A DNA stretch of 64,000 nt from contig JAAGOF010000257.1 in assembly GCA_010645155.1 (NCBI GenBank), positions 525,579 to 589,578 of the forward strand. The letters run 5' to 3'. Shown piece by piece: positions 20,083 to 31,554 of this stretch (positions are counted from its first letter, which is position 1; each line of letters starts with the position of its first letter). A model generated the notes under the pieces. That model was not told the origin of the DNA. It searched no databases and saw only the letters and a program-made list of their open reading frames with translations. Made by a program: the position numbers and the translations under genes. Origin of the DNA: Tigriopus japonicus (lineage: Eukaryota > Arthropoda > Copepoda > Harpacticoida > Harpacticidae).

Positions 20083-22430
20083 TGTTAGAGGATCAGCTGC
20101 TACATATTCCCGACGAAGACTAATGGGCAAGAAATTGAACAATGAAGGAGCCCGATAAAGAAGAGAGGAGGACTTCATTGTTCAAACTAGAGCTCTATAT
20201 TAGAAAGAGTACAATCATATCCAACGCCATCTAGTTAATTTGGCTCGCAACTGCTCGCCGTTCCCAAAACAATGCAAAAGTACCCTCTAAGCTGAACAAC
20301 TTTTCCAAAATATGAGAACGAGGTAACAACTTTTGAGAAAGTAAAGGACCTAGAACCTTAATGAAGGGGTCCAAAATGACCTATTAGTGTGTTTCAAATG
20401 TTTCAAGGCTGAATTGCTTGTAAAATTAAGTTTAAAACCTAAAAGATCAAGAGAAAAATGAATGTCTCACCCCTCACTCTGATCAATGCTTTTCAGAGAA
20501 AACGTTCGCAATCAGGGCTCCTACCATAAAAATGTGTCAGATAGAATATTGATAGAGAGGAGAATGTTGAGTTTTCCTTTCTTCACCTTTCAACCCTGAA
20601 ATTTTGAGTCAAGTCCTCCTTGTTTGTTCACTGGGCTCAGTGTGAAGAGCAAGAGCGAGAGAGAGAGAGAGAAAGCTGGCCCGGCCCAGCAATCCTATTT
20701 GTTCCCTTCTTAACAAGTGCCAGTGGGCAAGCTGGGCAAGCCATCTGAAGCTAGCAAGCATTTGACTGGACTCCCCTGCTGGCCACCACCAGCTCCTCCT
20801 GTGATCTTGCATATCAAGGGGTAGGTGGGCAAGTTTAAATTGCAGTCAGGGGTGAAGTCAAGAGAGGAAGAAAATTCCCTGTGCTCTTTCTCAGCACTGA
20901 CCATGACAGCCAAGCACAAGAGGGAAGAGAATTCAGCAGCCCTGCAATTTCATTTCCAATCACATTGTTCCCATCACCACTTGCATCAATATGTCCAAGG
21001 GGATAGATTTTCATTCTCTTAGTGTCTTTTAAAGTTTTAAACCTAATTTTACAAGTAATGCAATCTTAACTCATTTGAAACACACTAACAATTCATTTTG
21101 GACCCCTTCATGAGGGTTCTAGGCCCCTTAGTTTCTCAAAAATTGCTATCTTGGTCTCATATTTTGGAAAATTTGTTCAGCTTAGAGGGTACTCGTGCAT
21201 CCTTTTGGGAACGGCGAGCAGTTGCGAGCAGAATGAACTAGATGGCGTTGGATATGATTGTACTCTTTCTAATATAGAGCTCTAGTTCGAACTAGCCTTG
21301 ATTCCTTAGGATTTGGAGGCGCTTTGAGAACGCACGTAAAACCTCTACGATCGCTACAACTGATCTCAAAGCCTGGGTTAGGACAGAGCCCATGAATGCT
21401 CTTGAAAAAATACAGTATCAGATACCTTTCACACCTCTGAGTACTGTAGAGCCCTAATTTCTGGAGCCTCTCCCAATACGAGAGCTCTCTCATTCCTGTG
21501 ATGTTCCTAGTGAAACATCTTTGGACCTGCTCGACCTTTTGCAAACCTGCCGAACTCATTGGAGCCCAAATGGGGGAAGCATATTCAAGATGCGGTTGAA
21601 CAATCGACTTGTACAGAGTTAGCATCGTAATACTATACCTGGACTTGTGAATGCGATAGATCCAGCCACATTTTTGAAATGCCTTCCCCACTTTCAACTG
21701 GATATGCTCATCAAACTTTCCCTCGTCTTGGATGACAACTCCCAAATCTCTCATGGACGATACCTGCTCAATATCACAACCTCTATTGTCTTTAAGTGGA
21801 ACATCTAATTTTGACGCCCCATACGTCTTTGTGCGGAATTTCATCCCGTTCAATGCCATATTACTCTGACCAACCCAAGAATAGACTTTCTCCAAGTCCT
21901 CAACTAAACATTTTGAGTCCTGACCATTCCTTCCACAAACTAATTTTGTGTCATGACCATATGAAGAAATACTGGCTTTTGCTCTAAGCTTCTGGAGAGG
22001 AGCAATAAAGAGAATAAAGAGGAGCGGACCTAAAATTTGTGGAACCTTGTGGAACACCTGACTTGACATCATACATGCCACTAAATGATCCTTCAACCTT
22101 GACCATTTGCCTCCTATCACTCATGAAACTACCAATCCAATTCAGGACCTTTCCCTGGATCCCAAACTCTCTGAGTTGATCAAGCAAAATACCATGATCT
22201 ACCTTATCAAAGGCCTTAGCAAAGTCAAGATAAACTACATCAACTAACTCGTGATTTTCAAGCCCCTCAATGATCTGCTCGATATGATCAACCAATTGGG
22301 TGACTGTACTAAAATGGGCTCAAAACCCATGCTGCCTTGGGGGAATGATATCATGGGCTTCCAAATACTCAACAAGCTTGGACTTCATGATAAACTCAAA
22401 GACCTTTGCAATACTGGAATCCATATAAGA
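20083..22430 (-). pseudogene. LINE family 1 reverse-transcriptase ORF, split by a hAT element
   Basis: The longest copy of this LINE starts in the RT fingers (IPPRQHGF, 22340), includes the palm A motif DFAKAFDKVDH and GVPQGS, and runs through the C-terminal NITGMRELSYWERLQKLGL to PNPKESRLVRT. It resumes beyond the hAT insertion as LLYRAPSLFNFLP near 20090-20180. Defects are an in-frame TGA near 22317, a frameshift at about 22040 caused by a tandem repeat of GTTCCACAAG, and the YADD box changed to YGHD, losing the first catalytic Asp. It is 5'-truncated with no endonuclease. The flank to 22770 is unassigned. Confidence 0.85.
20189..21284. mobile_element. hAT-type element with ~280-bp inverted arms, inserted in a LINE
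   Basis: Both ends read TAGAGCTCTATATTAGAAAG inward, and the arms 20189-20465 and 21005-21284 are imperfect reverse complements throughout. The flanks are GTTCAAAC (20181-20188) and GTTCGAAC (21285-21292), an 8-bp target duplication with one CG-to-CA change. Removing the element restores the LINE reading seen at 61.9 kb. The middle (20470-21000) has a (GA)n run and no transposase. The TAGAG start and 8-bp duplication identify it as hAT-like and non-autonomous. Confidence 0.88.
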
Positions 22431-22769
22431 AAATCTTTATTTCCGTATGCTGGTTTGAACATTTTTTCCATTTATTTTCCTCGGAATCAACTTATTGAAG
22501 GAGACTTTGAGCTGCAACAAAATCAGCGGTAATTTGCAGCGGTGTGGTTTCTTCGAACCAAGGGATGGGACTTTTTAGATATGCTGCAGATGTAATGCAT
22601 CATTTGAAGTCTTTCAAGATGGATTAGTTTGTTGCCGTTCCTTAAAAAACAGCCCAATATAAATGTGGTATTATTACATTTGAGATGACTAGAGATGAGA
22701 GAGTGTACACGAAAGAAATGGAGAGGCGATTGACAGATATCGCAAATACGTAGCGGAAGAGAATAAAAA

Positions 22770-22905
22770 TTTTGTTTATTGCAGTAGAATGGGTGGGTTA
22801 GATTGAACAAGTCGTTCCTTCTTTTTTTGTGTTGGAAAAAATGCTTGTTGATGGAATTGAGCACGCAGTCGGACGAAGGTACGGGACCGGCTATATTCCG
22901 AATGC
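22770..22905 (-). repeat. Coding-like dispersed repeat (minus copy)
   Basis: This is the counterpart of 15590-15790, reading RTFVRLRAQFHQ and, in another frame, FNLTHPFYCNK. A further related piece IPYCPLLAEG is at 23020-23060 on the same strand. Element type unknown. Confidence 0.5.
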
Positions 22906-23429
22906 TTTTCATTCTGTGCCGTTTGTTTGTCCGCGCCCAGACGAGACACGGGGCTCTTTACACACACAGTAGAAAAAAAAACAGATTTCAACTCTCCTTT
23001 CCATCCGTGCGTAAAGCGCCCTCTGCGAGCAAAGGACAATAAGGTATTGTCAAGTCCTTGACCGGGAATGACAGCATGTTTCCCGACATCGCCTCCGGAA
23101 AGGTTAGGTTCCTAACACTGTTGGACGCTAACCTTGCCAGCCCGATGGTGAAGCGCTCGGTTTCGCATGGAAAATGTGTCAATATATTGGGGTAAGCAAA
23201 ACTTTTTTTCGTTCAAAGTGATCAGACGGCTGAAAAGTGCTCCTCTGACATTTAACAAAATTTGACATTTTTTCCAATTCGCAATCAATGAAAACTACCA
23301 AAGGGCAATGGCGGGTGCAAGCAAATCAAGGACCTCAAACTCATCATAGAGAGCGGCGTATCTGGGGATCAGACTAGAAAAAGTGGAAACAACAAACGAC
23401 AAACTAAGCGTGGACAACACCAATCTTAT

Positions 23430-23930
23430 GAACTTTAGATCTCCTTAGAAAAATTGTTTGACGAATCCCAAAACCCGATCAGCGATGTTTTGAAAGAAAC
23501 CTTGGCATCTGGAGGAAGCTCTTACGCAGAAAAACTAGACAACGCATCAGAAAAAGCTACCAATCAAGCAATTACAATCAAGGACGTAACCGATATTCAG
23601 GACCGCCGTTTCAATTTGATTTTTCACTTAATTAAGGAACCAGAAGGGGGATGAATTCAAAAAAAGAAAGGATGAGCGTTCGGAGGTTGTGCGAGTTGTA
23701 AGACTTGACCAACATCGCTTTGAGGATTGAACTCTGTCAACCAGAAGGCTCGGGAAAAAGATGGAAATCAAGAAAACCAATTCTGGTAAAACCACCATTC
23801 CAAGAATTTAGAGAAAGAGCTCTCGGTAGCAATCGGACTGTCAGAGGTCATAATTCCAACATCACCCGTGATGGAAAGACAAAATATCGGATCGACGCTG
23901 ACCTTACCAAAAACCAAAAGGAATGCCTAG
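23430..23930 (+). pseudogene. LINE ORF1-like fragment
   Basis: Two frames joined by a break near 23650 give a LINE ORF1-type order: a coiled-coil-like start, IQDRRFNLIFHLIKEPEG, then LTNIALRIELCQPEG, KPILVKPPFQEFRERAL and YRIDADLTKNQKECLDQG. The succession of an '(R/K)NLIFHxIxE' strand, a 'RPILVKF' strand and a 'DLT..Q' helix matches RNA-binding ORF1 proteins of non-LTR elements. It is truncated on its 3' side by the hAT MITE at 23933. Confidence 0.6.
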
Positions 23931-23932
23931 AC

Positions 23933-24284
23933 CAGGGGTCAGCAACCATAAAGAGACAAAGGCCCTCAAAGGGAACTCAACCTGTAGCAGGGGCCATATT
24001 AAAAAAAGGGATTTTTTGAAAATAAACCAATTAATTTGCCCTTTTTCAAATTTGCAATTTGATTTTAACACATTTTCCACATATTGTGGCGTTTTGAAAT
24101 ATTTTTTTCAAAACTTTGTTGCAAGAAATAAATTGCAGGAAGTGTTTTTCAATACGTGCTTACAATTGGAAATCAACACGCTATTTGAACAAGGAAACTA
24201 GACCCACTCTTTGTAGTGAGAAAGAACTCCCAGGGGGACCACCAAAATATGCCTTGACCTCAGCCCAAAGATTGCCGATCCCTG
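23933..24284. mobile_element. Old hAT MITE
   Basis: The ends CAGGGGTCAGCAACC and, read inward from the right, CAGGGATCGGCAATC are typical hAT (Charlie/Tip100-like) termini. Flanking 8-mers GCCTAGAC and ATCTAAAT differ at four positions, all transitions, so a decayed 8-bp duplication is plausible. AT-rich, no coding. Confidence 0.65.
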
Positions 24285-24584
24285 ATCTAAATATTACCAA
24301 ACAATAACCAAAAGTCTTGGCCGTTCTAGGCTAACCAATCACTAGTGAAAGTAAAACTCATTGCGCTCAAGTGTGAGGTGGTATTTAGGGATGCCAATCT
24401 GTTGTATTCACAATTCGTTATACCCGTCCCCCTGATAATTCCAAAGTGGAAGCCCTGTTTTATCAAGCTTGAGCTTGGAACTTAAAGTGACTTTAAACTC
24501 CTCCAAATTTGTATATCAAGGCAATAAAAATTGGCTTATTGTTTAGTTGCAATTTTTGACCAATCCATTCCTTATAGCTCTGCT

Positions 24585-24691
24585 TAAGCTCCTGGCCGAC
24601 TGTATGTACCAAGGACCCAAAACCTCTGGGGCCCACCAAAAACAGCCTCGGGCTCACATGTGGGCCGCTGCCCACCAATTGCCGACCCCTG
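24585..24691. mobile_element. Single hAT terminus
   Basis: On the minus strand from 24691 the sequence starts CAGGGGTCGGCAATTGG and continues GGGCCCACATGTGAGCC, a hAT MITE-type end related to the element at 23933. I cannot find the opposite end. Nothing else is recognised between 24300 and 24585. Confidence 0.45.
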
Positions 24692-25003
24692 TTTTAATGG
24701 TATTAAGATCTGTTTCAAATTCAAATATCTCGCTTTTTCTCGCATTCCCCAAGTCATGTAAACAAACTACCTTTTCATGAAACTGAAAAATGAAGTTCCA
24801 GGAACAAAGACGTAAAGTCGTTTTACGTCTCAACATTGATATTTCGAAATCCTATCTTGCAATTCGCACTGACATTTCTCATGCATTAAATATTTATGAA
24901 AAAGACGGTTACTCTGTTATCAAATGTTTTTTAAATCAAATTTCCCCTAACTCACGTCAAACTCATAATATTATTATTCTTGGTTTTTTCATCTCTCACT
25001 TAC

Positions 25004-25284
25004 CCGAAGAAAGCAAAATGATGATCGTGAGGATGAGAGTGGCCAAAATGAGAATGCAATGGTTTCCGATGTTCGGGGTGGAAAAATCTACTTGTTTCAC
25101 CGCACCCGGTTGATATGGTTTGGCAGCCAATTTCTTGCTCAGTGTCTTGGGATCGGTTTTTTCCCCAAATGTGGAAAAATCCCCAAAGGTCTTGGTTTTT
25201 TCGATAGGTGGAGGACCTTTCTGCACATCCATGACTGACCGCTCTCTGACAAAAAGTCTCTCTTGAGCGCCCAACAATCAACTC
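25004..25284 (-). CDS. Candidate small tail-anchored membrane protein, spliced
   Basis: The minus strand shows a donor CCAG|GTAAGA (25349/25348), a 64-nt intron, an acceptor GGGTCAG|GAG (25285/25284), then ATG at 25232 and a frame of 76 codons to a strong donor CGG|GTAAGTGAG at 25003. The protein starts MDVQKGPPPIEKTK, is charged, and ends in one hydrophobic helix CILILATLILTIIILLSS. Reading through the donor gives a stop two codons later; joining the acceptor at about 24789 gives a stop just as soon. Either way it would be a protein of about 78 residues with a C-terminal membrane anchor. Two other frames are open here, which lowers confidence. The family is not recognised. Confidence 0.4.
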
Positions 25285-25549
25285 CTGACCCAAGAGACAT
25301 AAACGAGGCGAACTCCAAAGACCAAGGGGCCACCAAAGCCAGTCTTACCTGGACAAGACTACCGGGTGAGTGGATTTAAGTTGTACATTTTATAAAATGG
25401 CCATATTTTTGAAACACAGCATCCTAACACACTTATTTTTTATGAGAGCCTCATTTTGCCTTATGGCAAATCATTGTGTCAAGAATCGTCCAAATCTAAA
25501 CAAATACAAACACAAAAACCAAGGATCTCTGAGCTCTGAAAGAAAATCA

Positions 25550-26480
25550 TCATGCAGATTCGCGCGGGCAAACAACCAACCACAAACGGGGTCCATTTTG
25601 GCATCTTTAGCGCACCTGTATACAACGTGAAGCGTCTGTACCCCGAGTCTGGCAACTATAAGAAGCGCCACAGTGGAGGGAAGCCCCAAGTCCGCACCAA
25701 CGAGCTTGTGGCTGCCATGAAAGACGAGGTGACCTCTGACCCCAAAATCTCCATCAATTTGCTCGCGAAGGAGCACGGCATCGCCAGGTCGACAATGCAG
25801 CTTTTGGCGAGGAACGACCTGAGGCTTAAGTCATGTGCGGTACATTAGGTTCAGACCCTGACACTGAAATAGAAGAATTCTCAATTTTCTGAAGAGAGTC
25901 TTGGTCTTCAGTGACGAGAAAAACTTCTACGTGGACAAGCACGTCAACAAGCATGTGGATCCTTCCATCAGGTACGTGCCGCAGTCCAAGCACCCAGCAA
26001 GGGTGATGCGCTTGGGGATCGTCTGCAGCAATGGCCATCACCTGCCATTCATTTGGATTGAGGACAATCTTGATGGGACCCAGTACAAACAACTGCTCGC
26101 CCACAGGGTGCTCCCGGCCCTCAACAGCAAGTATGGCATCAGAAACTATATCTGGACCCAAGATGGCGCCCCCCGCGCACACGTGTACGGCCATCCAGCA
26201 GCACCTCAAGTCAAAGCACAGGTCCAGGGGATTCTGGTCAAAGAAAGTTTGTGGCCCCCGTCCTCACCCAACCTGAATCCCCTGGACTGATATTTCTGGA
26301 CGGGAATTGGGAGAAAGGCATGCGCCATCAGCCAGCCAAATGTGGCCACCCCCAAGGCCGCCGTCGACGCATGGTGGAGCAAGAGGTCCTCCAATGAGCT
26401 CGTGCGCGGCTGCACTGCCTACCATGGCCGTATCAAGGCATGCATGGCCGCTCAAGGGAGTGTTCTTGTTAAGTGATGCT
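25550..26480 (+). pseudogene. Mariner-like (IS630/Tc1/mariner) transposase, broken
   Basis: Order of recognisable parts: a helix-turn-helix segment ISINLLAKEHGIARSTMQLL near 25750, then catalytic LVFSDEKNFYVD (first Asp), YIWTQDGAPRAH (second Asp) and WPPSSPNLNPLD (third Asp), then ACMAAQGS near the end. About 40 residues separate the second and third Asp, and part of the interval reads properly only in the next frame (AHTCTAIQQHLKSK), so there are two compensating frame shifts. A TGA follows the third Asp directly, and stops lie at 25846-25870. Inactive. Loosely matching ACACAGCATC words near 25418 and inverted near 26483 may be remnants of its terminal repeats. Confidence 0.85.
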
Positions 26481-26519
26481 GTGTACATGTCAATTAACAA
26501 CTTATAATACAATGAATTT

Positions 26520-27095
26520 GCCCAAGCTCCCCTTATTCTCGTTCAGGTTCAGACTAATGTTGCGCTGGTTGAGTGTCACCCGGTACATTTATAAACAGAA
26601 CGTCAAGGTAATTGATGCCTCATTTCAAAGGGACGGCCCATGTGTTTTTCTTTGATAAAGGAGAAGGGCAAACATTTGTCAATGTTAACCAAATGCACAG
26701 GACAATTATAGCATGAAAGCAATAACTCTGTGATCGCCTTAATTTTATTCTGCTGTCCTCCTCGTGAATTATGTCCGTCAAAGTAAATCCTGTTTGTGGA
26801 TCGATAGCATGGCTTCTTCTTAGCAAAACGGAATGAAGTATGGACGAATTTATTTATGGTCTTGCAACCACAGTTGGCGGGAGTGAGTTGTATAAGCTTA
26901 ATGATTGTCAAAGTTCGTTTTAATCAAACCCTTTAGAAACTACAATTGTTTTGAGCTACTTTGTGAAAGTACATTTGAAAAATGTGATGAATTTACGAAA
27001 AGAAAAAAAAATTGATTCCCCCAATACATGCACTTTGGGCGATTTGAGTATTTGTTTTGAAATAAAGCATTTGGCCAAAAAAGGATATGTAAACG
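26520..27095. other. Non-coding stretch, nothing recognised
   Basis: Only overlapping chance frames. No exon borders or repeats found. Confidence 0.4.
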
Positions 27096-27099
27096 CAGG

Positions 27100-27420
27100 G
27101 GTGAGGCATGGCGGACAGCGTACTGCGTCGGTTTGTCGTGCAGAAGGCTGGGGTTCGATCCCGACTGACTGCCACTATCCAAACACAACTCTTCGCAGTC
27201 AAAGTTTAGCATTTGAACTTTCTTTCAATTCAAAAACAACTCTCTAAACTCAACTCTTCGGAGTCAATATATAGCATTGAACTGTCTTTCAATGCAAACT
27301 AGGCAAGCCGCGGTTCGATCCCAGGCTTGCCGAGTCCTAGTGACCTGTGGTATTAAGTTACATGCAGTAGCCCCGGCCCTTGACGGCTTAAATGGGCGAA
27401 CCTGGGGTCATTTCCGAGGG
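27100..27420 (+). mobile_element. Two tRNA-derived SINE units in tandem
   Basis: The first unit has a tRNA-like head ATGGCGGACAGCGTAC with box B GGGTTCGATCCC at 27151-27162. The second, starting near 27295, has box B GGTTCGATCCC at 27314-27324 and the body of SINE family 2 (see 3838). Between them CAACTCTTCG.AGTCAA.. and GAACT.TCTTTCAAT are each repeated twice. Head-body order is kept in both. No coding. Confidence 0.65.
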
Positions 27421-27429
27421 TGAGGTAAA

Positions 27430-28175
27430 AATTAATGCTTTTTTAAGTGGAGCGGCATATGGCAAACAGCCTCTATCAGATCGCAGCTGCGTAGCTGCTT
27501 TCTGACTCGACCGCAAAACAAACAAAGGATTTATTTGTAAGTGTAAAAAGGCAAAAAGCACGTTTGAGCAGGTGCTCTACTTTTAGTACTTCAGAAACGT
27601 GGAAGTAAAGTTTGAACAAGAATTGAGGGACAAAGTATATTTTCTTTGGTCAAAATACATTGTGCCCCCTTCGAACGTCTAAATAAGAACCATCGAGACC
27701 CTACATTCTCTGTTTGATTGTGTGCCATTCTTGCACAAGGGAAACATTTTAAATTCAGTGCCCAATGCATTTCTATATCCATAGTATGTTCTGAAAGCTC
27801 AAAGAGGCTCAAATTATTGCATGAATCGATTACCAAAGATTTTTTTTTGTAATTTTTGGATATGAAAATTGTGTGCCCATCAATATGTCGCTCTTCATGC
27901 TTTCATTGTTGTACTAATGCATTTTGCGTTGCCTTAATCGCCTCTGTGCTACATTCATAAAATGCAAGAGGCCCACCAAAACAGTATTTAAAAGAGCCAA
28001 ACCTAGAACCAGTTTTAACTTTTTCATTGCTTATTGTTTAGGACCACCCGGGACACTTAAAACTGTATAAAGAGTATTGGTACAGAAAAAATGGAAAAAA
28101 GAAAAAAAAAACAAGAGGGAAGACGGAACAGTTGAAAAAGCCGTGACCCAAACTAAAAACAGTTTTTGAATTGGA
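27430..28175. other. Non-coding stretch, nothing recognised
   Basis: No supported gene or repeat. A minus-strand 81-codon frame at 27591-27836 has no recognisable features. Confidence 0.4.
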
Positions 28176-28179
28176 AATT

Positions 28180-28560
28180 TTCACATAAAGCATTTTAGAT
28201 GAGTGCTGAAATCAACGGTGGTCATTAGGGACCTAAATTTTCTCAATGTCCCATCATGTTGAACGTCAACAGGCAGACTATTCCAGTAAGGAATGATTCG
28301 ATTTCATAGGAAGAAAATTTGGCATCTGAGTGTAGACACTTCAGGAGACAAGAGGCCCCTCACAGCGCTTCTTGTCTGGTAAAGTTTGGGAAAAGGCTCA
28401 AATGGAATGATGGGTTCAGCCTTGATAAAATTTCATTGAAAAACCAAGAGCTATGAATGTATTTGTGGTCTTAATGGACCCTAATTCTGATTGAAGCAAT
28501 GTTTAATGTTGGAGACGGGTGAAATGCTTTTGCCAAGTCTCTCCTTCCAAATCAGAGCTA
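28180..28560 (-). pseudogene. LINE C-terminal fragment
   Basis: On the minus strand the late RT-ORF motif is readable over two frames: NEILSRLNPSFHLSLFPNFTRQEAL, then NRIIPYWNSLPVDVQHDGTL and KFRSLMTT. The 'W-N-S-L-P' block is the usual C-terminal landmark of LINE RT ORFs and also occurs as SWNALPLDVHQSQTL at 29.5 kb. It is truncated at both ends. Confidence 0.6.
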
Positions 28561-29039
28561 TCTTTAGAAAACGATCTCTGTTTTTTGCAAGTTTGATTTA
28601 GCCCTAATGTTCCTCAAGCGTTTGTACCTTTTTGCATTGTCTTCTTGCATTTTTGTGTAGGCCTAGTCATGTTGTAAGAAGAGCTAATACGAGATCCTGA
28701 AATGATTAAAATGGACACCGTCTCAGATAATTGTCTTACTTTAAAAAAAAAAAGAACTCGAACCTGTGCACGCCATTGTAAATAAATCTTTGCCAAAACA
28801 ACATGTGTGGTTTGTTTTGCAATACAGTCTTGAACTTAGGAGGACCTATGGATTAATCAAGTCTTTAGCCGTTCCTCCATAGAAGGAGCGAATAACAGTT
28901 CCCATTCCCTTTCCAAGATTGAGGAACGTCTTACCCACGAATTCCTTTAAAAAAAGGAATGGCCAACAAATTACTCGTTACAAAAGTACTTTGCCTCATA
29001 GGCCTGTTCTTTAGAGCTTTGTCACATTTAAGTGACGTT

Positions 29040-29160
29040 TTAGTAAAATTGCTCAACTTAATCTTTTAGTCTGTATTCGACATTTCACTCTTCCTAGATA
29101 AGGTTGAGAATCAAGGGAAGATCTGCATCGTGGGGGACTTCAATATCAGGTAACAAACAC
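29040..29160 (+). pseudogene. LINE endonuclease fragment
   Basis: The plus-strand frame SVFDISLFLDKVENQGKIC continues into IVGDFNIR and then a stop. GDFN is the core of the AP-type endonuclease of non-LTR elements. The piece is short and in opposite orientation to the neighbouring LINE at 29262, so it comes from a separate copy. Confidence 0.45.
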
Positions 29161-29261
29161 AAGAATTTCAAGAGATTATTGGAGTTTATTGGACATTACC
29201 TCTCAAACAAGAATGTTTATGCTGAGTATGGACAGAAGAGAGGACAAAGGTAAAAAAATTA

Positions 29262-30740
29262 ATGAAAAATGAATGAACGAAATCCGTCAGGCATAACAAT
29301 GATGTGAAAAGTGAAGTGAAATATACCGAGAGAAAGTAGCAACACCACACAAACATAAAATTTTGGAAATCGAATGTGACAGCTCACATGTAAAGGCGTG
29401 GAAAAAGAAAATCTTAAAGACGAAAAGTCTTCAGTAAAACTTATTAATCTAAGATGTGTCTTGAAAGAACGGAGGGTTTGGCTTTGGTGAACGTCTAATG
29501 GTAAAGCATTCCAAGAAGGAACAATACGAACAAAAAAGGTATTATCGCGGCAAAAACGCTTAAATATTGGCCTTTGTAGAAGACAAGAGGAGTCAGCACT
29601 AGTAGCGATGGAACGTTCTCTGCCGACATAATCGAACGTCTTCTTAAATTTCAAAATCCCATGGACAATTTTCCATAAATAATGAGATCCAGTTTTAGAC
29701 GTCTTCCCCACAAACTCTCAATTTTCAAGCACTTAAGCCGTTCGGAATAGGGACGACTTTGAAGGTTTGGTAGCATCTTAGTAAAAGTTCTCTGTGCCCG
29801 TTCTATACCACGAATACCGAGTTTCAAAACAGGGCTCCACACGTGGAAGTTTGTTTCGAGAATTGGCCGTTCGTAAATCTTGAGGACCTTCAAGAGCACG
29901 TCAGAGTTTCGCGTTATAAAAGTTCTTCTTATCCTGTGGACAAAGCCCCTGGCCTTAGCGGAGATCTTCGCACAATGATTGGAAGAAGGCAAACCTTTGT
30001 CAACATATATTCCCAAGTCTTTATGCACTTGTACTTGTTCGAGACGAGATCCTTCTATGATATCATCGCTTGGCGGAAGTGCACTTCCAAATCCCATGAT
30101 TTCAGTCTTGGCATGGTTGAAGTCCCTTGTCCCTTTAGCCTGGCCCAGTTCATAACTCGGTCTATTCGTGCTTGCATAGCCACTTGATCGCTTTGGGTCT
30201 CAATAATGCTAAATATTTTTGTGTTGTCAGCGAATTTTAACACTTGGAACAGTTCCTCCATTGTGAGATCATCAACAAATATCGAGAAGAGAAGGGACCC
30301 CAGAACACTCCCCTGCGGTATTCCGGTTTTTACTAATTCCCACCGCGACATTCTGCCATTTAGGCCCATTCTCTGGCGTCGGCCCATGAGCCAATCCTCG
30401 GTCCACTTCCCTATTTGGCCACCAATTCGACATTTTCGGATTTTTCTCGTAAGTATATCGTGTCCACAGCTTTTCCTTGGTCAACAGCCTGAGTAACAAA
30501 TTCATGATGGTATATCAAATTTGTTTGGCACGATCTCCCCTTACGTAATCCATGTTGGGAGTCCGGCATTAAGCCAGCAGTTTCAAGGTGATCCATTAGA
30601 ATAGATTCCATGATCTTACATACAGAAGAGTTAAGGGAGATGGGTCTAAAGTTGCATGAACGTTGCTTGTCTTCCCCTTTGAAAAGAGGGATCACATTGG
30701 CATTCTTCCAGTCTTCGGGAATATCACCGGTCGTCATAGA
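29262..30740 (-). pseudogene. LINE reverse-transcriptase ORF, multiply broken
   Basis: From the right: IPEDWKNANVIPLFKGEDK, RPISLNSSVCKIMESIL, then after a deletion IGGQIGKWTEDWLMGRRQR, KTGIPQGSVLGSLLFSIFVDDL, FADNTKIFS (catalytic FADD box with the second Asp changed), GIERAQRTFTKMLP, and SWNALPLDV. At least three frame breaks (near 30440, 30080 and 29690) and loss of the segment that should hold the first catalytic Asp make it inactive. It is a different family from the LINE at 20-22 kb. 30745-31550 after it shows nothing I recognise. Confidence 0.85.
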
Positions 30741-31554
30741 TCAATTGAACAAGACCGACAAAGGTCGTTACAATTGCATCATTTTTTAAAATGTAATGAA
30801 TGATATTACAGTTCCTGTTGCGAAAAACCGAACGAATTACTGTACTTTGTTACAACTGCCCTGGAATTAATCCAATGCAAGTTTCTCTTGTGTTAAGAAG
30901 TACATAAAACATTAAAAACATCCAGATTTTGATTGAAGCAACCTGAATTTATTTATGCTTATATTCCTCCTCTCTTAGTTCCATACCACTTTGATTTTTA
31001 TTGTTTTTAGTTTGCTGGTCAATATACGGCATAAGTCAAACGTTAAAGGTCTTAGCCAGATTGTGCAGAACATGCCATGTTTTATTCATTAGATAACTTC
31101 AAAACGTTACATGATCAGAACGTTAGAAAACCCCAAATTTGGCATTTTACTTATGACGGTTAATGATAAGTCAATATTTCCAAGCAAAACTATAATAACA
31201 TGTTATTTCGGAATAAATCCTCGACATGACTTATTTTTGAACGCAACATATTACGGCACGCGTTTGCAGAATTTGAAATGGACAAGGCCTTCTGTGTTGA
31301 GGCAGAGAAGCAGGACAATCAGCCTCTAGCCAATCCGTCCAAGTTCATAAAACCTACAGAAGCTCATGTAATGAGCTTCTTTAATAAAACCCACTAGCTC
31401 GTTCTTAACACAACCCGATGGCGATCTCTTCGTGCTATGTTGGTGGAAAGGAATGGAACTTTTGCCCAAGTTTCCCCTCAGTCCTTTGACTTTTGTGGCA
31501 TCCAACAACGCAACATTGGGTCCAAATTGATTTCCTGACTCTCTTGTTAAGGCT

